The translations under genes and the position numbers were made by a program. A stretch of 64,000 bases of DNA from Paraburkholderia domus (GTDB lineage: Bacteria; Pseudomonadota; Gammaproteobacteria; Burkholderiales; Burkholderiaceae): assembly GCF_905220705.1 (NCBI RefSeq), contig NZ_CAJNAT010000003.1, positions 490,419 through 554,418 of the forward strand, given 5' to 3'. Shown piece by piece: positions 56,183-64,000 of the stretch. The notes beneath the pieces were generated by a model. It worked only from the letters and a program-made list of their open reading frames with translations, did no database searches and was not told the DNA's origin. How positions within the stretch are numbered: the stretch's first letter is position 1; every line of letters begins with the position of its first letter.

Positions 56183-57268
56183 TCAGGTCGAAACCCGCAG
56201 CGGCTGGACGAATTTCCGCGCGATCGTCATGTAGCGATCTGCCGTGTCATGCAATGTGTATCCCGCCAGTTGCCGGTTCGCACGCGGCGTGTCGAGCGCC
56301 TTGAGCAGTGCACGGCCATAGACCTCCGGATCGGCCGTATCGACGAGATTGACGCCTGCAAATCCACTGGCAAAGCCGAACGACGGAATCCGGCTTGCCA
56401 CGATAGGAATGCCCGAGGCAAGCGCCTCCAGAAAACCGATGCTTTGCGCTTCAAAGCGCGAAGGCATGGCAAAGACACGCGAGGAGCGAAGGATCTCGGC
56501 GACATCCGTGCGCGGCCCGCACACCGTCACACGGCTGTCCAACCCGAGTTGATGAACGAGCGACAGCACCGCCTCGTGATAGGGGACGTCCTCGACGACT
56601 CCGCACAGCAGCAAACGCGCCTCGGGCTCGCTCTGCACCACACGCGCGAACGCGCGGATCGTGTCCAACTGGCTCTTACCTTCTATATAGCGGCCTAGCT
56701 GAACAATCTGCTTGGCAGGTACGCCGATATCCGGCTCCGGTGTGCCGTTGTCCTCCGCGAACAGCGACGCGTCGACGCCATTCGGGATCACGACCAGGGC
56801 CGGATGTTTGCCGATCTCTCGCAGGTAGTCGTCGATATTTTGCTGCGACACCCCGATGATCGCTCTCGCCCGCCGTGACAACAGGCGCTCGGCCTGCTTG
56901 AGCGCGCCGTTCTCGAAGTCGTTGACGCCAGAGTGCATGACCCAGGCGATCGGCGTATGCACGGGCAGAAGACGCACATAGAGTGCGGCGAGCGTGGCGT
57001 GAGCCACGATGAAATCGGGGCGGAATTGACGCACCACGCGATACAGGTGCAGCAGTTTACCCACCCTGCCGTAGCGGGTGCTCGGGAACAGGCAGGTGAC
57101 ACCCGCGGCCTGGAGCTCCGCGCGGATACCGGCGAAATCATCCTGCTGTGGAAGCAGCGATGTAATGCAGACCTCATGGCCGCCGCGTTGATGATGAATC
57201 GCGAGCCCCTTTACAAGTACCTCTGCCCCGGACAGCCGCGGTGCATGAATCAACTGAAGAATTCTCAC
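56183..57268 (-). CDS. GT4-family glycosyltransferase, paralogue of 25753-26835
   Basis: 361 residues from GTG 57268, with AGAGAGA upstream. It begins MRILQLIHAPRLSGAEVLVK; VIPNGVDASLF and PSRFEAQSIGFLEALASGIP complete the GT-B donor-site motifs. Alignable end to end with the glycosyltransferase at the other edge of the locus, indicating duplication. It converges on the deacetylase gene (25-base gap). It would add a sugar to the repeat; donor unknown. Confidence 0.88.
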   Translation of the reverse strand: MRILQLIHAPRLSGAEVLVKGLAIHHQRGGHEVCITSLLPQQDDFAGIRAELQAAGVTCLFPSTRYGRVGKLLHLYRVVRQFRPDFIVAHATLAALYVRLLPVHTPIAWVMHSGVNDFENGALKQAERLLSRRARAIIGVSQQNIDDYLREIGKHPALVVIPNGVDASLFAEDNGTPEPDIGVPAKQIVQLGRYIEGKSQLDTIRAFARVVQSEPEARLLLCGVVEDVPYHEAVLSLVHQLGLDSRVTVCGPRTDVAEILRSSRVFAMPSRFEAQSIGFLEALASGIPIVASRIPSFGFASGFAGVNLVDTADPEVYGRALLKALDTPRANRQLAGYTLHDTADRYMTIARKFVQPLRVST

Positions 57269-57671
57269 GATTTATCTCTCTGGATAACCGCCTTTTTTGC
57301 GCAGCGGATGGACATGCCGAACAGCAAGTACCGGCCCCAACAAACATCGGCACCCCATCATGGTTTATCTGGCGCACCCCCGTTGAGGGGCGCGGCCTCG
57401 TCTTCATAAAACAGCGACAGTTCCGCCGCGAAGCGACTATCGCGAAGAAACCTTACACCGAAGGCCAAGCACTTTTCCGCCAACTCCAAGGTTCCATCGG
57501 CTATGGAATGAGCGCTATCGCCCATTTCTCGGCGGATTACACCGATTCACATAGTTAGGCATCCATTGCAAATCTTTTCGACCCCAATTCTCTATGGCGG
57601 ATAAAAACTAGTCTCACCATACATACTTTGTGGTGCGGCCAACGCAATTAGTACTGCATTATTGTTCATAC

Positions 57672-57686
57672 GTAACGACTCGTTAC
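57672..57686. repeat. 6-bp inverted repeat, candidate operator
   Basis: GTAACG, ACT, CGTTAC: perfect arms in the AT-rich part of the region upstream of the hydrolase gene at 58115. Confidence 0.4.
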
Positions 57687-57909
57687 TTCTTTTAAGCATA
57701 CTAATGCGTATTGTTGCGGTCGATTCTTCCCATCAGGGCCCCTATTGCTTACAGAACAGTAAAAAATTCATCGAACGGTGCAATGAATTCAGGCACTGCG
57801 ATGTGAATTGCGCTGTTTCCCAAGACGTTGGTTGTTTTCGTCACACCTTCCCGGTCGTCCGATTCCGCCTAACCCGCCATGACGAGCGGCGCGGATTCGT
57901 ACGACAAGA

Positions 57910-57927
57910 ATTTCTCTGCAGAGAAAT
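57910..57927. repeat. 18-bp perfect palindrome, candidate operator
   Basis: ATTTCTCTGCAGAGAAAT, about 190 bases before the hydrolase start at 58115. Symmetry without spacer suits a dimeric regulator site. Confidence 0.45.
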
Positions 57928-58114
57928 GCGTTTGGGGCCGACAACCCGGGAAGGCATCCCCTTCGCGCAACCGAACTGTTGCGCGCCCAAGGCAGCCAGT
58001 TTCGAAGCCTCGGTCATCGGCTGGCTTGCCATTGAACCCAGATGTTCGCTCCGTCTCCCGACGCGCTTCGCGCGAAGAGGCAAACGAATGTTCAGCTCAC
58101 GCATTGGTTAGAGA

Positions 58115-60085
58115 TTGATGAAATCGCAACTACTCCTACTCTCGACACTTTCCCTGGCACTGGCAGGTTGCGGCGGCGGTGGCGGCGGTAATGGCTCCAG
58201 CAACAACCCGGCAACCCAGCTCAACGGCACCGCGAGCCCATCCGGCGCATCGAGCCCGTCCAACTCGACTGCGGCGGGCAACAGCAGCACCGGCAGCACG
58301 GCCACGGTGAACGGCGCGAGCAACGCCGCCGTCGCGGCACTAAGCTGCACATCGCCGGCCATTTCGGCAGGCTCCGGCAGCGCCACCATTTCCGCCGATA
58401 CGCCCAGCGCGGACGGCACACGCATCTTCGCTTCCGGCAGCACCTTCCAACTCGCCTTCACCACCAACGTGCCGAGCGCCGACACGCTGAACTGGGCCGT
58501 CACGGACACCCTCGGCAGGGTGGCGGCTAGCGGTAGCACCGCCGTACCGACCGGTTCGAATTCCATCACGCTCAACTGCACCTCGACGCTCGCGGGCTAT
58601 TTCTCCGCAACCGGCACGCTCGCGCAGAACGGTGGCCAATTGCCGCAAGCCGGCACGCGTCCGGTTGGCATTGCGACCTTCGGTGTGCTGCCGAACCTGT
58701 CCGGAGTCGTGCCTGCCGTCACGTACGCGCATCAGGAGCAGCACCGCTTCGGCATGCAGGGCGCGAACGACAACGGCCCGCTGCTCGCCGACCTCGGCAT
58801 CTCGTCGACGATCGACGACCGCCAGCTCTCGACGATGGAACCGAGCGGAGCGAATACGTTCAATCCGGCGGCCAACAATCTCGACCCGTTCTACACGACC
58901 GGCAATGTGATGCGCCTGATCCGCCTCGACGGGATTCCCGCGTGGGCGAGCAGCACCGGCGCGTTCCAGGATGACACGAGCGTGCCGACCAGTCTTTCGT
59001 ATTACCAGAGCTACATGAGCCGCGTCGGTACGGAATCGAACACGATTCGCACGACCTATTTCCCGCAGCAGTCGGCCAACTACTATCAGGTGACGTGGGA
59101 GCCCAACCAGTTCTGGACCGACACGGACGCCAACTTCGTCGCGCTCTATAAGTCCGTCTATCAAGGCATCCATTCGACCGATCCGAACGCGGTGGTGATG
59201 GGCCCGACCGATGCGTTCCCGAGCCTGACCACGACGCGCCTGCAGCGCATCGCGTCGCTCGGCTTCGGCCAATACATCGACGCCGTCTCCACGCACGGTT
59301 ACTACGACGCGGGTACGTCCCCTTCTCATCCGCCTGAGCGCTACGATGCCGATCCGTCCACGGCTTCGGGTTCGCTGCGCGGCCAGATGCGCGGTCTGCG
59401 CGCGGAAATGGCCACCGATTACCGTCCGGGCATGAAGCTGTTCTCGACGGAAGCCGGCATCAGCTACGACCTCGGGACCTCGTACGGTCCGAACTATCCG
59501 ACCTCGAACGTGTTGTACGCGCAAGCGGCAGTCGCAACGCGCATGCACATCATCACGCTGGGTGAAGGTGCGGATCAGACCTACGTGTTCTATGGCGCGG
59601 ACTACCCGGGCGAAGTCGGCTACGGTACGTTCTTCGATCTGAACGACGCGCAAGGGGCCTTCGGCGCGACGAACATCAGTCCGAAGCCGGCCGCGATGGC
59701 GATCAGCGCGATGACGCATACGCTCGACGGCACCCACACGCTCGGACCGGTGAACGGCACGCCGACCGGCATTTATGCCTACGCGTTCCAGCAGGTCGGC
59801 AACGGCGCTGTAATCACCGCTTTGTGGACGCACAACAACAGCGCGTGGAGTGCGAGCGCCGGCTTCAGTTCCACCTACAGCGTGCCGTATAGCCTCGCCG
59901 TGGATGCGCCGGGCACGAGCGGCACCGTGAAGGTGGTGGACATGATGGGCAACGCGACGAGCGCGAGCTACAGCAACGGTACGCTCACGCTCAATCTGAC
60001 CGAGTCGCCGGTGTATGTGGTGTCGAACAACGCGTCGGTTGCCAAGGCCAACGCGATGGTTCCGGTGGGATATGTCGGTATCTAA
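58115..60085 (+). CDS. clan-A glycoside-hydrolase-like lipoprotein
   Basis: 656 residues from ATG 58115. Lipoprotein signal MKSQLLLLSTLSLALAGCGG (lipobox LAGC, acylated Cys18) followed by a Gly/Ser/Thr-rich linker. Beta-domain, then TIM barrel with probable acid/base Glu329 (YYQVTWEPN) and nucleophile Glu446 (FSTEAGISYD), and a C-terminal beta-domain ending TESPVYVVSNNASV. It is paralogous to 50460-52757 (shared HGYYDxGTSPSHPPER-like, LGEGADxTYVFY and DAPGTSG..V.DMMGNA blocks) but membrane-anchored and without the Cys-rich module. Likely degrades or trims the exopolysaccharide at the envelope. A strong terminator follows. Confidence 0.85.
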   Translation: MMKSQLLLLSTLSLALAGCGGGGGGNGSSNNPATQLNGTASPSGASSPSNSTAAGNSSTGSTATVNGASNAAVAALSCTSPAISAGSGSATISADTPSADGTRIFASGSTFQLAFTTNVPSADTLNWAVTDTLGRVAASGSTAVPTGSNSITLNCTSTLAGYFSATGTLAQNGGQLPQAGTRPVGIATFGVLPNLSGVVPAVTYAHQEQHRFGMQGANDNGPLLADLGISSTIDDRQLSTMEPSGANTFNPAANNLDPFYTTGNVMRLIRLDGIPAWASSTGAFQDDTSVPTSLSYYQSYMSRVGTESNTIRTTYFPQQSANYYQVTWEPNQFWTDTDANFVALYKSVYQGIHSTDPNAVVMGPTDAFPSLTTTRLQRIASLGFGQYIDAVSTHGYYDAGTSPSHPPERYDADPSTASGSLRGQMRGLRAEMATDYRPGMKLFSTEAGISYDLGTSYGPNYPTSNVLYAQAAVATRMHIITLGEGADQTYVFYGADYPGEVGYGTFFDLNDAQGAFGATNISPKPAAMAISAMTHTLDGTHTLGPVNGTPTGIYAYAFQQVGNGAVITALWTHNNSAWSASAGFSSTYSVPYSLAVDAPGTSGTVKVVDMMGNATSASYSNGTLTLNLTESPVYVVSNNASVAKANAMVPVGYVGI

Positions 60086-60118
60086 CTGACTAGCTCCGCA
60101 TCATGTCGTAGACGTAAA

Positions 60119-60158
60119 AACGTCAGCCGGCCTCAGGGTCGGCTGACGTTGCTTTTTT
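60119..60158 (+). terminator. intrinsic terminator after the hydrolase lipoprotein gene
   Basis: AACGTCAGCCG (60119-60129) pairs perfectly over 11 bp with CGGCTGACGTT (60140-60150), followed by GC and six T. Upstream A-run suggests it may also serve the converging permease gene. Confidence 0.9.
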
Positions 60159-60186
60159 GGGGCATGTCGCGCGCGAGCAAACCTCC

Positions 60187-61725
60187 TCAGCTTTCCCCCA
60201 GTTGTCCCTCCATTCCGCTCAACTCGCGTTCACGTTCGGTCGACACCTTGCCGATCGGCGGGCCCGCAAAGCTCTTGCGCACACCGGCGCCGTACCAGAT
60301 CGCGAGCAGTGCCGCGAGCAAACCGACAATCACGTACACCACTTTCTGATTCGGCGGCTGCATGCCGACATAGGCGAGCACGAGTGCGCCGAACACCGCT
60401 GCGACCGCGAACGGCTTCGACAGCATGCCCAACTGGAACGGCCCTTTTTCCTTCCACGTGCGCCCTTCGGCGAAAATGCCGGCTGCAATCGGCATCGCGT
60501 AGGAAATGAACAGGAACACTGCGCTACCCGCGCTCAGCACCGTGAACGCATCGCCGTACAAGGTCACCACGATCGCGAGCACCGCCGAGGTCCAGATCGC
60601 GGCACCCGGCGTGCGATGCGCCGCATTCACTTTGCGCAACCACTTCGAGCCAGGCAAGCCGCCGTCGCGGGCAAACGCGAACATCATGCGCGAGGTCGAG
60701 GTGACGGCCGCGAGACCGCATACGTAGTTGATGAAGAACATCAGCAGTTCGATCAGGATGCGCAACGGCCCCGGAATCGGTGCAAGAATCGCTTCGAAGA
60801 ATCCGGTGCCCTGCTTCACCCCCGCGACGATATCCGGCATCATCAGCACGAATGCGCACACCATCACGTAGCCGAATGTGGTCGACCAGAACACGGAGCC
60901 GATTATGCCGCGCGGTACATTGCGCGCCGCCTGATGCGTCTCCTCCGAGGTATGCGCGGAAGCGTCGAAGCCCGTGATCGTATAGGCGGTCAGCAGCAGG
61001 CCGGACAGAAACGCCATGGCGATGGTCTGCTTGGGCCACGCGCCGCCGTCGACACCCGTGAAGTTGGTGAAGGTATAGAGCCGCGACAGATCGATCTTGA
61101 CCGGCGAATACACCAGCAGGGAAACCACCAGCATGATCGTCACCACAAAGATCAGATAGCCCGACAGGTCCGTGATCTTGCTGGTGATACGAATGCCGCG
61201 ATGATTCAGGAACGCCTGCGAAGCGGTGATCACAGTCAGAAAGAGCGTTTGCTGCCACCAGCCGAGCGAATCGGGATTCACGCCAAACATCGGCGCGATC
61301 AGCGTGCGAAAGAACGGGTCATAGGTACCGTAGTTGATCGCGGCGACCACGAACACGAGACCCAGCAGATTCATCCACGCGGTGAGCCAGCCCCACAATT
61401 TTCCGCCGAGAATCGAACTCCAGTGATAGAGACCGCCGGCCGTCGGATACGACGACGCGATCTGCGCCATCGCCGCCGCAACGATCAACGCGAACAGCGA
61501 GCCGAGCGGCCAGCCGAGTCCGATCGACGCCCCGCCCGCTGCTGACAGGCCCATCTGGAACGACGTGATGCCGCCCGACAGAATGCAGATCAGCGAGAAC
61601 GACACTGCGAAGTTCGAGAACGCCCCCATGCGCCGTGACAGTTCCTGCGCGTAGCCCATCTTGTGCAACAGCTTGACGTCGTTGTCGGCGGAGTCCGCCG
61701 ACGGCACGGCCGTGTTGATGTCCAT
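60187..61725 (-). CDS. APC-family amino-acid/amine permease
   Basis: 512 residues from ATG 61725. About 12 membrane helices. The N-terminal HKMGYAQELSRRMGAFSNFA, SFSLICILSGGITSFQMGLS and the SSYPTAGGLYHWSSILGGKL block place it in the APC superfamily branch of GABA/choline/amino-acid permeases; GFDASAHTSEETHQAARNVP is the helix 6 region of the same group. Imports an amino acid or amine with protons; substrate not determinable. It lies 76 bases upstream of a short-chain dehydrogenase stop, so the two may share a transcript from the regulator-controlled promoter at 62579-62899. Confidence 0.92.
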   Translation of the reverse strand: MDINTAVPSADSADNDVKLLHKMGYAQELSRRMGAFSNFAVSFSLICILSGGITSFQMGLSAAGGASIGLGWPLGSLFALIVAAAMAQIASSYPTAGGLYHWSSILGGKLWGWLTAWMNLLGLVFVVAAINYGTYDPFFRTLIAPMFGVNPDSLGWWQQTLFLTVITASQAFLNHRGIRITSKITDLSGYLIFVVTIMLVVSLLVYSPVKIDLSRLYTFTNFTGVDGGAWPKQTIAMAFLSGLLLTAYTITGFDASAHTSEETHQAARNVPRGIIGSVFWSTTFGYVMVCAFVLMMPDIVAGVKQGTGFFEAILAPIPGPLRILIELLMFFINYVCGLAAVTSTSRMMFAFARDGGLPGSKWLRKVNAAHRTPGAAIWTSAVLAIVVTLYGDAFTVLSAGSAVFLFISYAMPIAAGIFAEGRTWKEKGPFQLGMLSKPFAVAAVFGALVLAYVGMQPPNQKVVYVIVGLLAALLAIWYGAGVRKSFAGPPIGKVSTERERELSGMEGQLGES

Positions 61726-61801
61726 GACGCGATCCTTTGAACAGGGTTATGACGAAGCGGCTAAGCGATGCAGAGGCGTGACCGCGCGACGAAGGACCGG
61801 C

Positions 61802-62578
61802 TCACGCAGCCGTAAAGCAGTTATCCACGTACAGGTGCGCGCCGTTGACGAAACTGGCGTCGTCGCTGGCGAGAAAGAGCGCGGCGCGCGCGACTTCTTC
61901 CGGCGCGCACAGACGGCCCTGCTGCACCGACAGCGCCGCTTCGCTCGCATCGAAGCCATACTTCGCGAGCGCACTGATCTCACGGCGCCCATGCGGCGTA
62001 TCGATGAAGCCGGGGCACACGGCATTGCAGCGAATGCCACGGTCGCGATACTCGACGGCAATCGAGCGCGCGAACATGGCGCATGCGCCTTTGGTCGTGC
62101 AGTACAGCACTTCGAGCGGCGTGGCCGCCACTGACGAAATCGACGCCGTGCAAACGATCGAACCGCCACCCATGGCGAGCATGTGCGGCAGCACCGCGCG
62201 CGTCATCATGAACATGCTTTTCACGTTGACGTTCATGAGCCAGTCGTAGTCTTCGTCAGTGGTATCGATGAACGGCTTCACGACGATGCTGCCGGCGTGA
62301 TTGAACAGCACGTCGATGCGCCCGAAGCGCGCGATGATGTTCGCCACGGCGGCGTCGACGGCTTCGCGCTTCGACACATCGGCGGCAAACAGTTCGGCTG
62401 TGCCGCCTGCCGCGCGAATTCGGGTGACGACTTCTTCGCCTGCATCGGTATTGATATCGACCACGGCGACCTGCGCGCCTTCCTGCGCGAACAGCAGCGA
62501 CGCCGCGCCGCCCGCGCCGGTTGCGCCGCCTGACACGATTGCAATCTTGCCTTCCAGCCTGCCTGCCGATCTGCTCAT
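61802..62578 (-). CDS. short-chain dehydrogenase/reductase (SDR)
   Basis: 258 residues from ATG 62578, with GGGAG seven bases upstream (longer starts lack one). Classical SDR: cofactor motif IVSGGATGAGGAASLLFAQE, Asp of VVDINTDAG suggesting NAD preference, LFNHAGS (NNAG variant), catalytic Ser in CTASISSVAAT and YCTTKGACAMFA (YxxxK), then CPGFIDTPHG. Substrate unknown. Divergent from an AraC-type regulator and upstream of a permease, an arrangement typical of an inducible catabolic unit. Confidence 0.92.
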   Translation of the reverse strand: MSRSAGRLEGKIAIVSGGATGAGGAASLLFAQEGAQVAVVDINTDAGEEVVTRIRAAGGTAELFAADVSKREAVDAAVANIIARFGRIDVLFNHAGSIVVKPFIDTTDEDYDWLMNVNVKSMFMMTRAVLPHMLAMGGGSIVCTASISSVAATPLEVLYCTTKGACAMFARSIAVEYRDRGIRCNAVCPGFIDTPHGRREISALAKYGFDASEAALSVQQGRLCAPEEVARAALFLASDDASFVNGAHLYVDNCFTAA

Positions 62579-62899
62579 GCGTGACTCCCGTTCCAGTGTC
62601 TGGTGCATTGCATTGCGTAACGTTGTGCACAAAGTAGGGGCGGCAAAAAGTGGCGACTATCCAAAATTGGCAAAAAGTAAAAATCCCGTAAAAATCCGGG
62701 TTGCTAACAAATTCATTACATTCGAGCCAAATGCTTGCCGTATCGGACAGCCGCCGTGTTCGTGATCTGTGCGGACACAGGCAGGAAGCCGCCTGTGTGC
62801 GGGCGGATAGGTCGCTCCAACACTGCGACGTAAATTTTTTTTCGCATACACTGATCGGCACGAGGCTTTCGGGGAGCGCCACCAGAATCGGGAGAAGCT
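62579..62899. promoter_or_regulatory. divergent promoter region between SDR and AraC-type regulator
   Basis: 321 bases between divergent starts, AT-rich in 62640-62720. Imperfectly repeated GGCAAAAAGT elements occur at about 62641 and 62667, a possible activator site. No sharp promoter hexamers could be assigned. Confidence 0.35.
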
Positions 62900-63883
62900 A
62901 TGCAGCCGGTCAATCAGACAAGCAGCGCCGTCGAGATTCGCTGTTGCCGGAACATCGACGAGCAGGCGATGCTGCTCGACGCGTGGAACCAGAGCTATTG
63001 CCAGATTTCGCGCGGCGCCTTTGACGGCTCGGTGAGTTCTTTCGCCGCGGGCGGTGTGCGGGTGCTGGTGGAACGCTTGAACCGCACGGTCTATCAACGC
63101 GGCCAGGTGGCGCGGTCCAAGCTCGCCGTAGGCATTCCATTTCAACTCGAAGGGCATGCACTACTGTGCGGGCAGACGAGCCATCGTGACGGCCTGCATG
63201 TGTTTTCCGGCGATGGCGGGTTTGAGTTTTTGTCGCCGGACAAGCACGTCGTGGTGAATCTGGAGATCGAGCCTGGCGCGATTGGTGATGAACGGGTGCG
63301 CTCGCAGCTCGATGAAATTACGTCGCTGCTGGGCGCGAAGCCTGGCGTATTGAATGTCGATCCTGCGAGATTGCAGGGCTTTCGCGAGGTCCTGAAGCAT
63401 TTACTCGATGCCGTGGCGGCGACGCCGACGTTGCTCGAGGATGCCGGTGTTGCGGCGTCGTTTGAGAAGTCGGTGATCTTCGGTCTCGCTGAGACATTGC
63501 AGGGCATGCAGCATGCGGACCCGCACGGGAATCTCGAGGCACGTACCGCGCGGAATTGGCAACTCGTGAGAGGGATTCGCGAGGTGGTGGAAGAGTCGCC
63601 GGATTGCCCACTGTCTGTTGCCGAACTATGTGCGCGATTTCACGCGAGCCGGCGAACGTTGCAATATGCGTTTGAGGATACCCTTGGGGTGAATCCTTCA
63701 GCGTATATACGAGCGGTTCGGCTTGATCACGTGCGGCGCGAACTAAGAGGCGCCGCATCCGTTACCGAGGTCGCTACCCGATGGGGGTTCTGGCATTTTG
63801 GGAATTTCTCGAGCGAGTATCGCGGGCAATTCGGGGAATTGCCATCGGAGACCTGGCGCAGCAGCAAGCGCCGCGCAGATTGA
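62900..63883 (+). CDS. AraC-family transcriptional regulator
   Basis: 327 residues from ATG 62900, with GGGAGAAG just upstream. N-terminal effector domain of EutR/AraC-like type (residues 1-215: FQLEGHALLCGQTSHRDGLH, FEFLSPDKHVVVNLEIEPGA), then two HTH units: CPLSVAELCARFHASRRTLQ and VTEVATRWGFWHFGNFSSEY, the latter with the characteristic GFWHFGNFSxxYR block. Probably regulates the divergent SDR-permease genes in response to their substrate. Confidence 0.92.
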   Translation: MQPVNQTSSAVEIRCCRNIDEQAMLLDAWNQSYCQISRGAFDGSVSSFAAGGVRVLVERLNRTVYQRGQVARSKLAVGIPFQLEGHALLCGQTSHRDGLHVFSGDGGFEFLSPDKHVVVNLEIEPGAIGDERVRSQLDEITSLLGAKPGVLNVDPARLQGFREVLKHLLDAVAATPTLLEDAGVAASFEKSVIFGLAETLQGMQHADPHGNLEARTARNWQLVRGIREVVEESPDCPLSVAELCARFHASRRTLQYAFEDTLGVNPSAYIRAVRLDHVRRELRGAASVTEVATRWGFWHFGNFSSEYRGQFGELPSETWRSSKRRAD

Positions 63884-63943
63884 AGTTCGGTTCATGCCGA
63901 CCGCCAAGCTTGCCCGCGAGAAAAACCGCAGGAGGCAATAAAA

Positions 63944-63966
63944 AAGGCGCGATTTGAACGCGCCTT
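63944..63966. terminator. hairpin at the right edge, candidate bidirectional terminator
   Basis: AAGGCGCG, seven-base loop, CGCGCCTT: perfect 8-bp stem with A-run before and a weak T-rich tail after. On the minus strand a TAA at 63994-63992 could be the stop of a gene entering from the right, which this hairpin would also terminate. Confidence 0.6.
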
Positions 63967-64000
63967 CTTGGCTGCGGCGACGCGGCGGCCGTTATTGTTG

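Larger units (their letters stand above)
57269..58114. promoter_or_regulatory. long intergenic region with inverted repeats between divergent genes
   Basis: 846 bases without a credible gene, AT-rich in 57540-57830. Contains an inverted repeat GTAACG-ACT-CGTTAC (57672-57686), an 18-bp perfect palindrome centred on CTGCAG (57910-57927), and TGGCGGA-like elements (TTTTCCGCCAA near 57474, GGCGGATTA at 57531, TGGCGGATAA at 57595) similar to those in the region before the paralogous hydrolase gene. Probably carries the promoters of both flanking genes. Confidence 0.45.

Noticed and set aside
57662..58111. 149-codon plus-strand frame before the hydrolase lipoprotein gene
   Set aside because: No family resemblance, crosses a palindrome and AT-rich control region, and ends at the true gene start.
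60157..61545. 462-codon plus-strand frame
   Set aside because: Antisense of the amino-acid permease gene.

Overview
The base composition (high GC), gene order and protein families point to a chromosome of Burkholderiaceae, most like Paraburkholderia/Burkholderia. Supporting signs are the pyrB-pyrC' pair with a catalytically dead dihydroorotase, the yqgE-yqgF-pyrR-pyrB order, a CIRCE-controlled groESL operon, and a large capsule/exopolysaccharide locus. No rRNA, tRNA or CRISPR array was seen.

Layout. (1) 1-7079, minus strand: a dTDP-sugar operon, rfbB-rfbD-rfbA-rfbC, then a sugar aminotransferase, a GNAT acetyltransferase and the start of an ABC-2 polysaccharide exporter permease that runs off the left edge. 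A GDP-6-deoxymannose reductase gene lies upstream. This looks like one end of an O-antigen locus using L-rhamnose, D-rhamnose and an N-acylated amino-deoxy sugar. (2) 7273-20168: housekeeping genes apaH, plsC, the pyr operon, a FimL/ChpA-like orphan, rubredoxin, a ThiD-like kinase and groESL. An IS605-type element with an intact tnpB and a decayed tnpA sits between rubredoxin and thiD. (3) 20142-23052: a patch of gene debris (winged-helix regulator fragment, IS66 transposase fragment, sigma-54 regulator fragment). It surrounds a two-gene unit of unknown function preceded by two abutting LexA-type operators. (4) 23053-25704: a PAP2 phosphatase and two exported or membrane-anchored proteins of unknown role. 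(5) 25753-60085: an exopolysaccharide locus resembling the enterobacterial colanic acid cluster. The main minus-strand operon is manC, wcaJ, wza, wzc, gmd, fcl, a glycosyltransferase and wcaI. Around it lie Wzx and Wzy candidates, five further glycosyltransferases, a WcaF acyltransferase, an AT3 acyltransferase, a GMC oxidoreductase, GDP-mannose hydrolase, two paralogous exported clan-A glycoside-hydrolase-like proteins and an exported multi-domain PIG-L deacetylase. (6) 60187-64000: an amino-acid permease, a short-chain dehydrogenase and a divergent AraC-type regulator.

How the parts work together. ManC makes GDP-mannose, Gmd and Fcl turn it into GDP-fucose, and Gmm can hydrolyse excess GDP-sugar. 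WcaJ starts the lipid-linked repeat with a sugar-1-phosphate, glycosyltransferases extend it, acyltransferases decorate it, Wzx flips it, the Wzy candidate polymerises it, and Wza/Wzc export the polymer. The paralogous hydrolases and the deacetylase are predicted to act outside the cytoplasm, probably trimming or modifying the polymer, in the way PslG acts in the Pseudomonas Psl system.

Most promising for new biology: the LexA-box-controlled two-gene unit at 20974-21732, and the exported hydrolase/deacetylase module at 50460-60085. Also of interest are the intact tnpB with a decayed tnpA, and a ThiD-family protein without the usual catalytic motifs.
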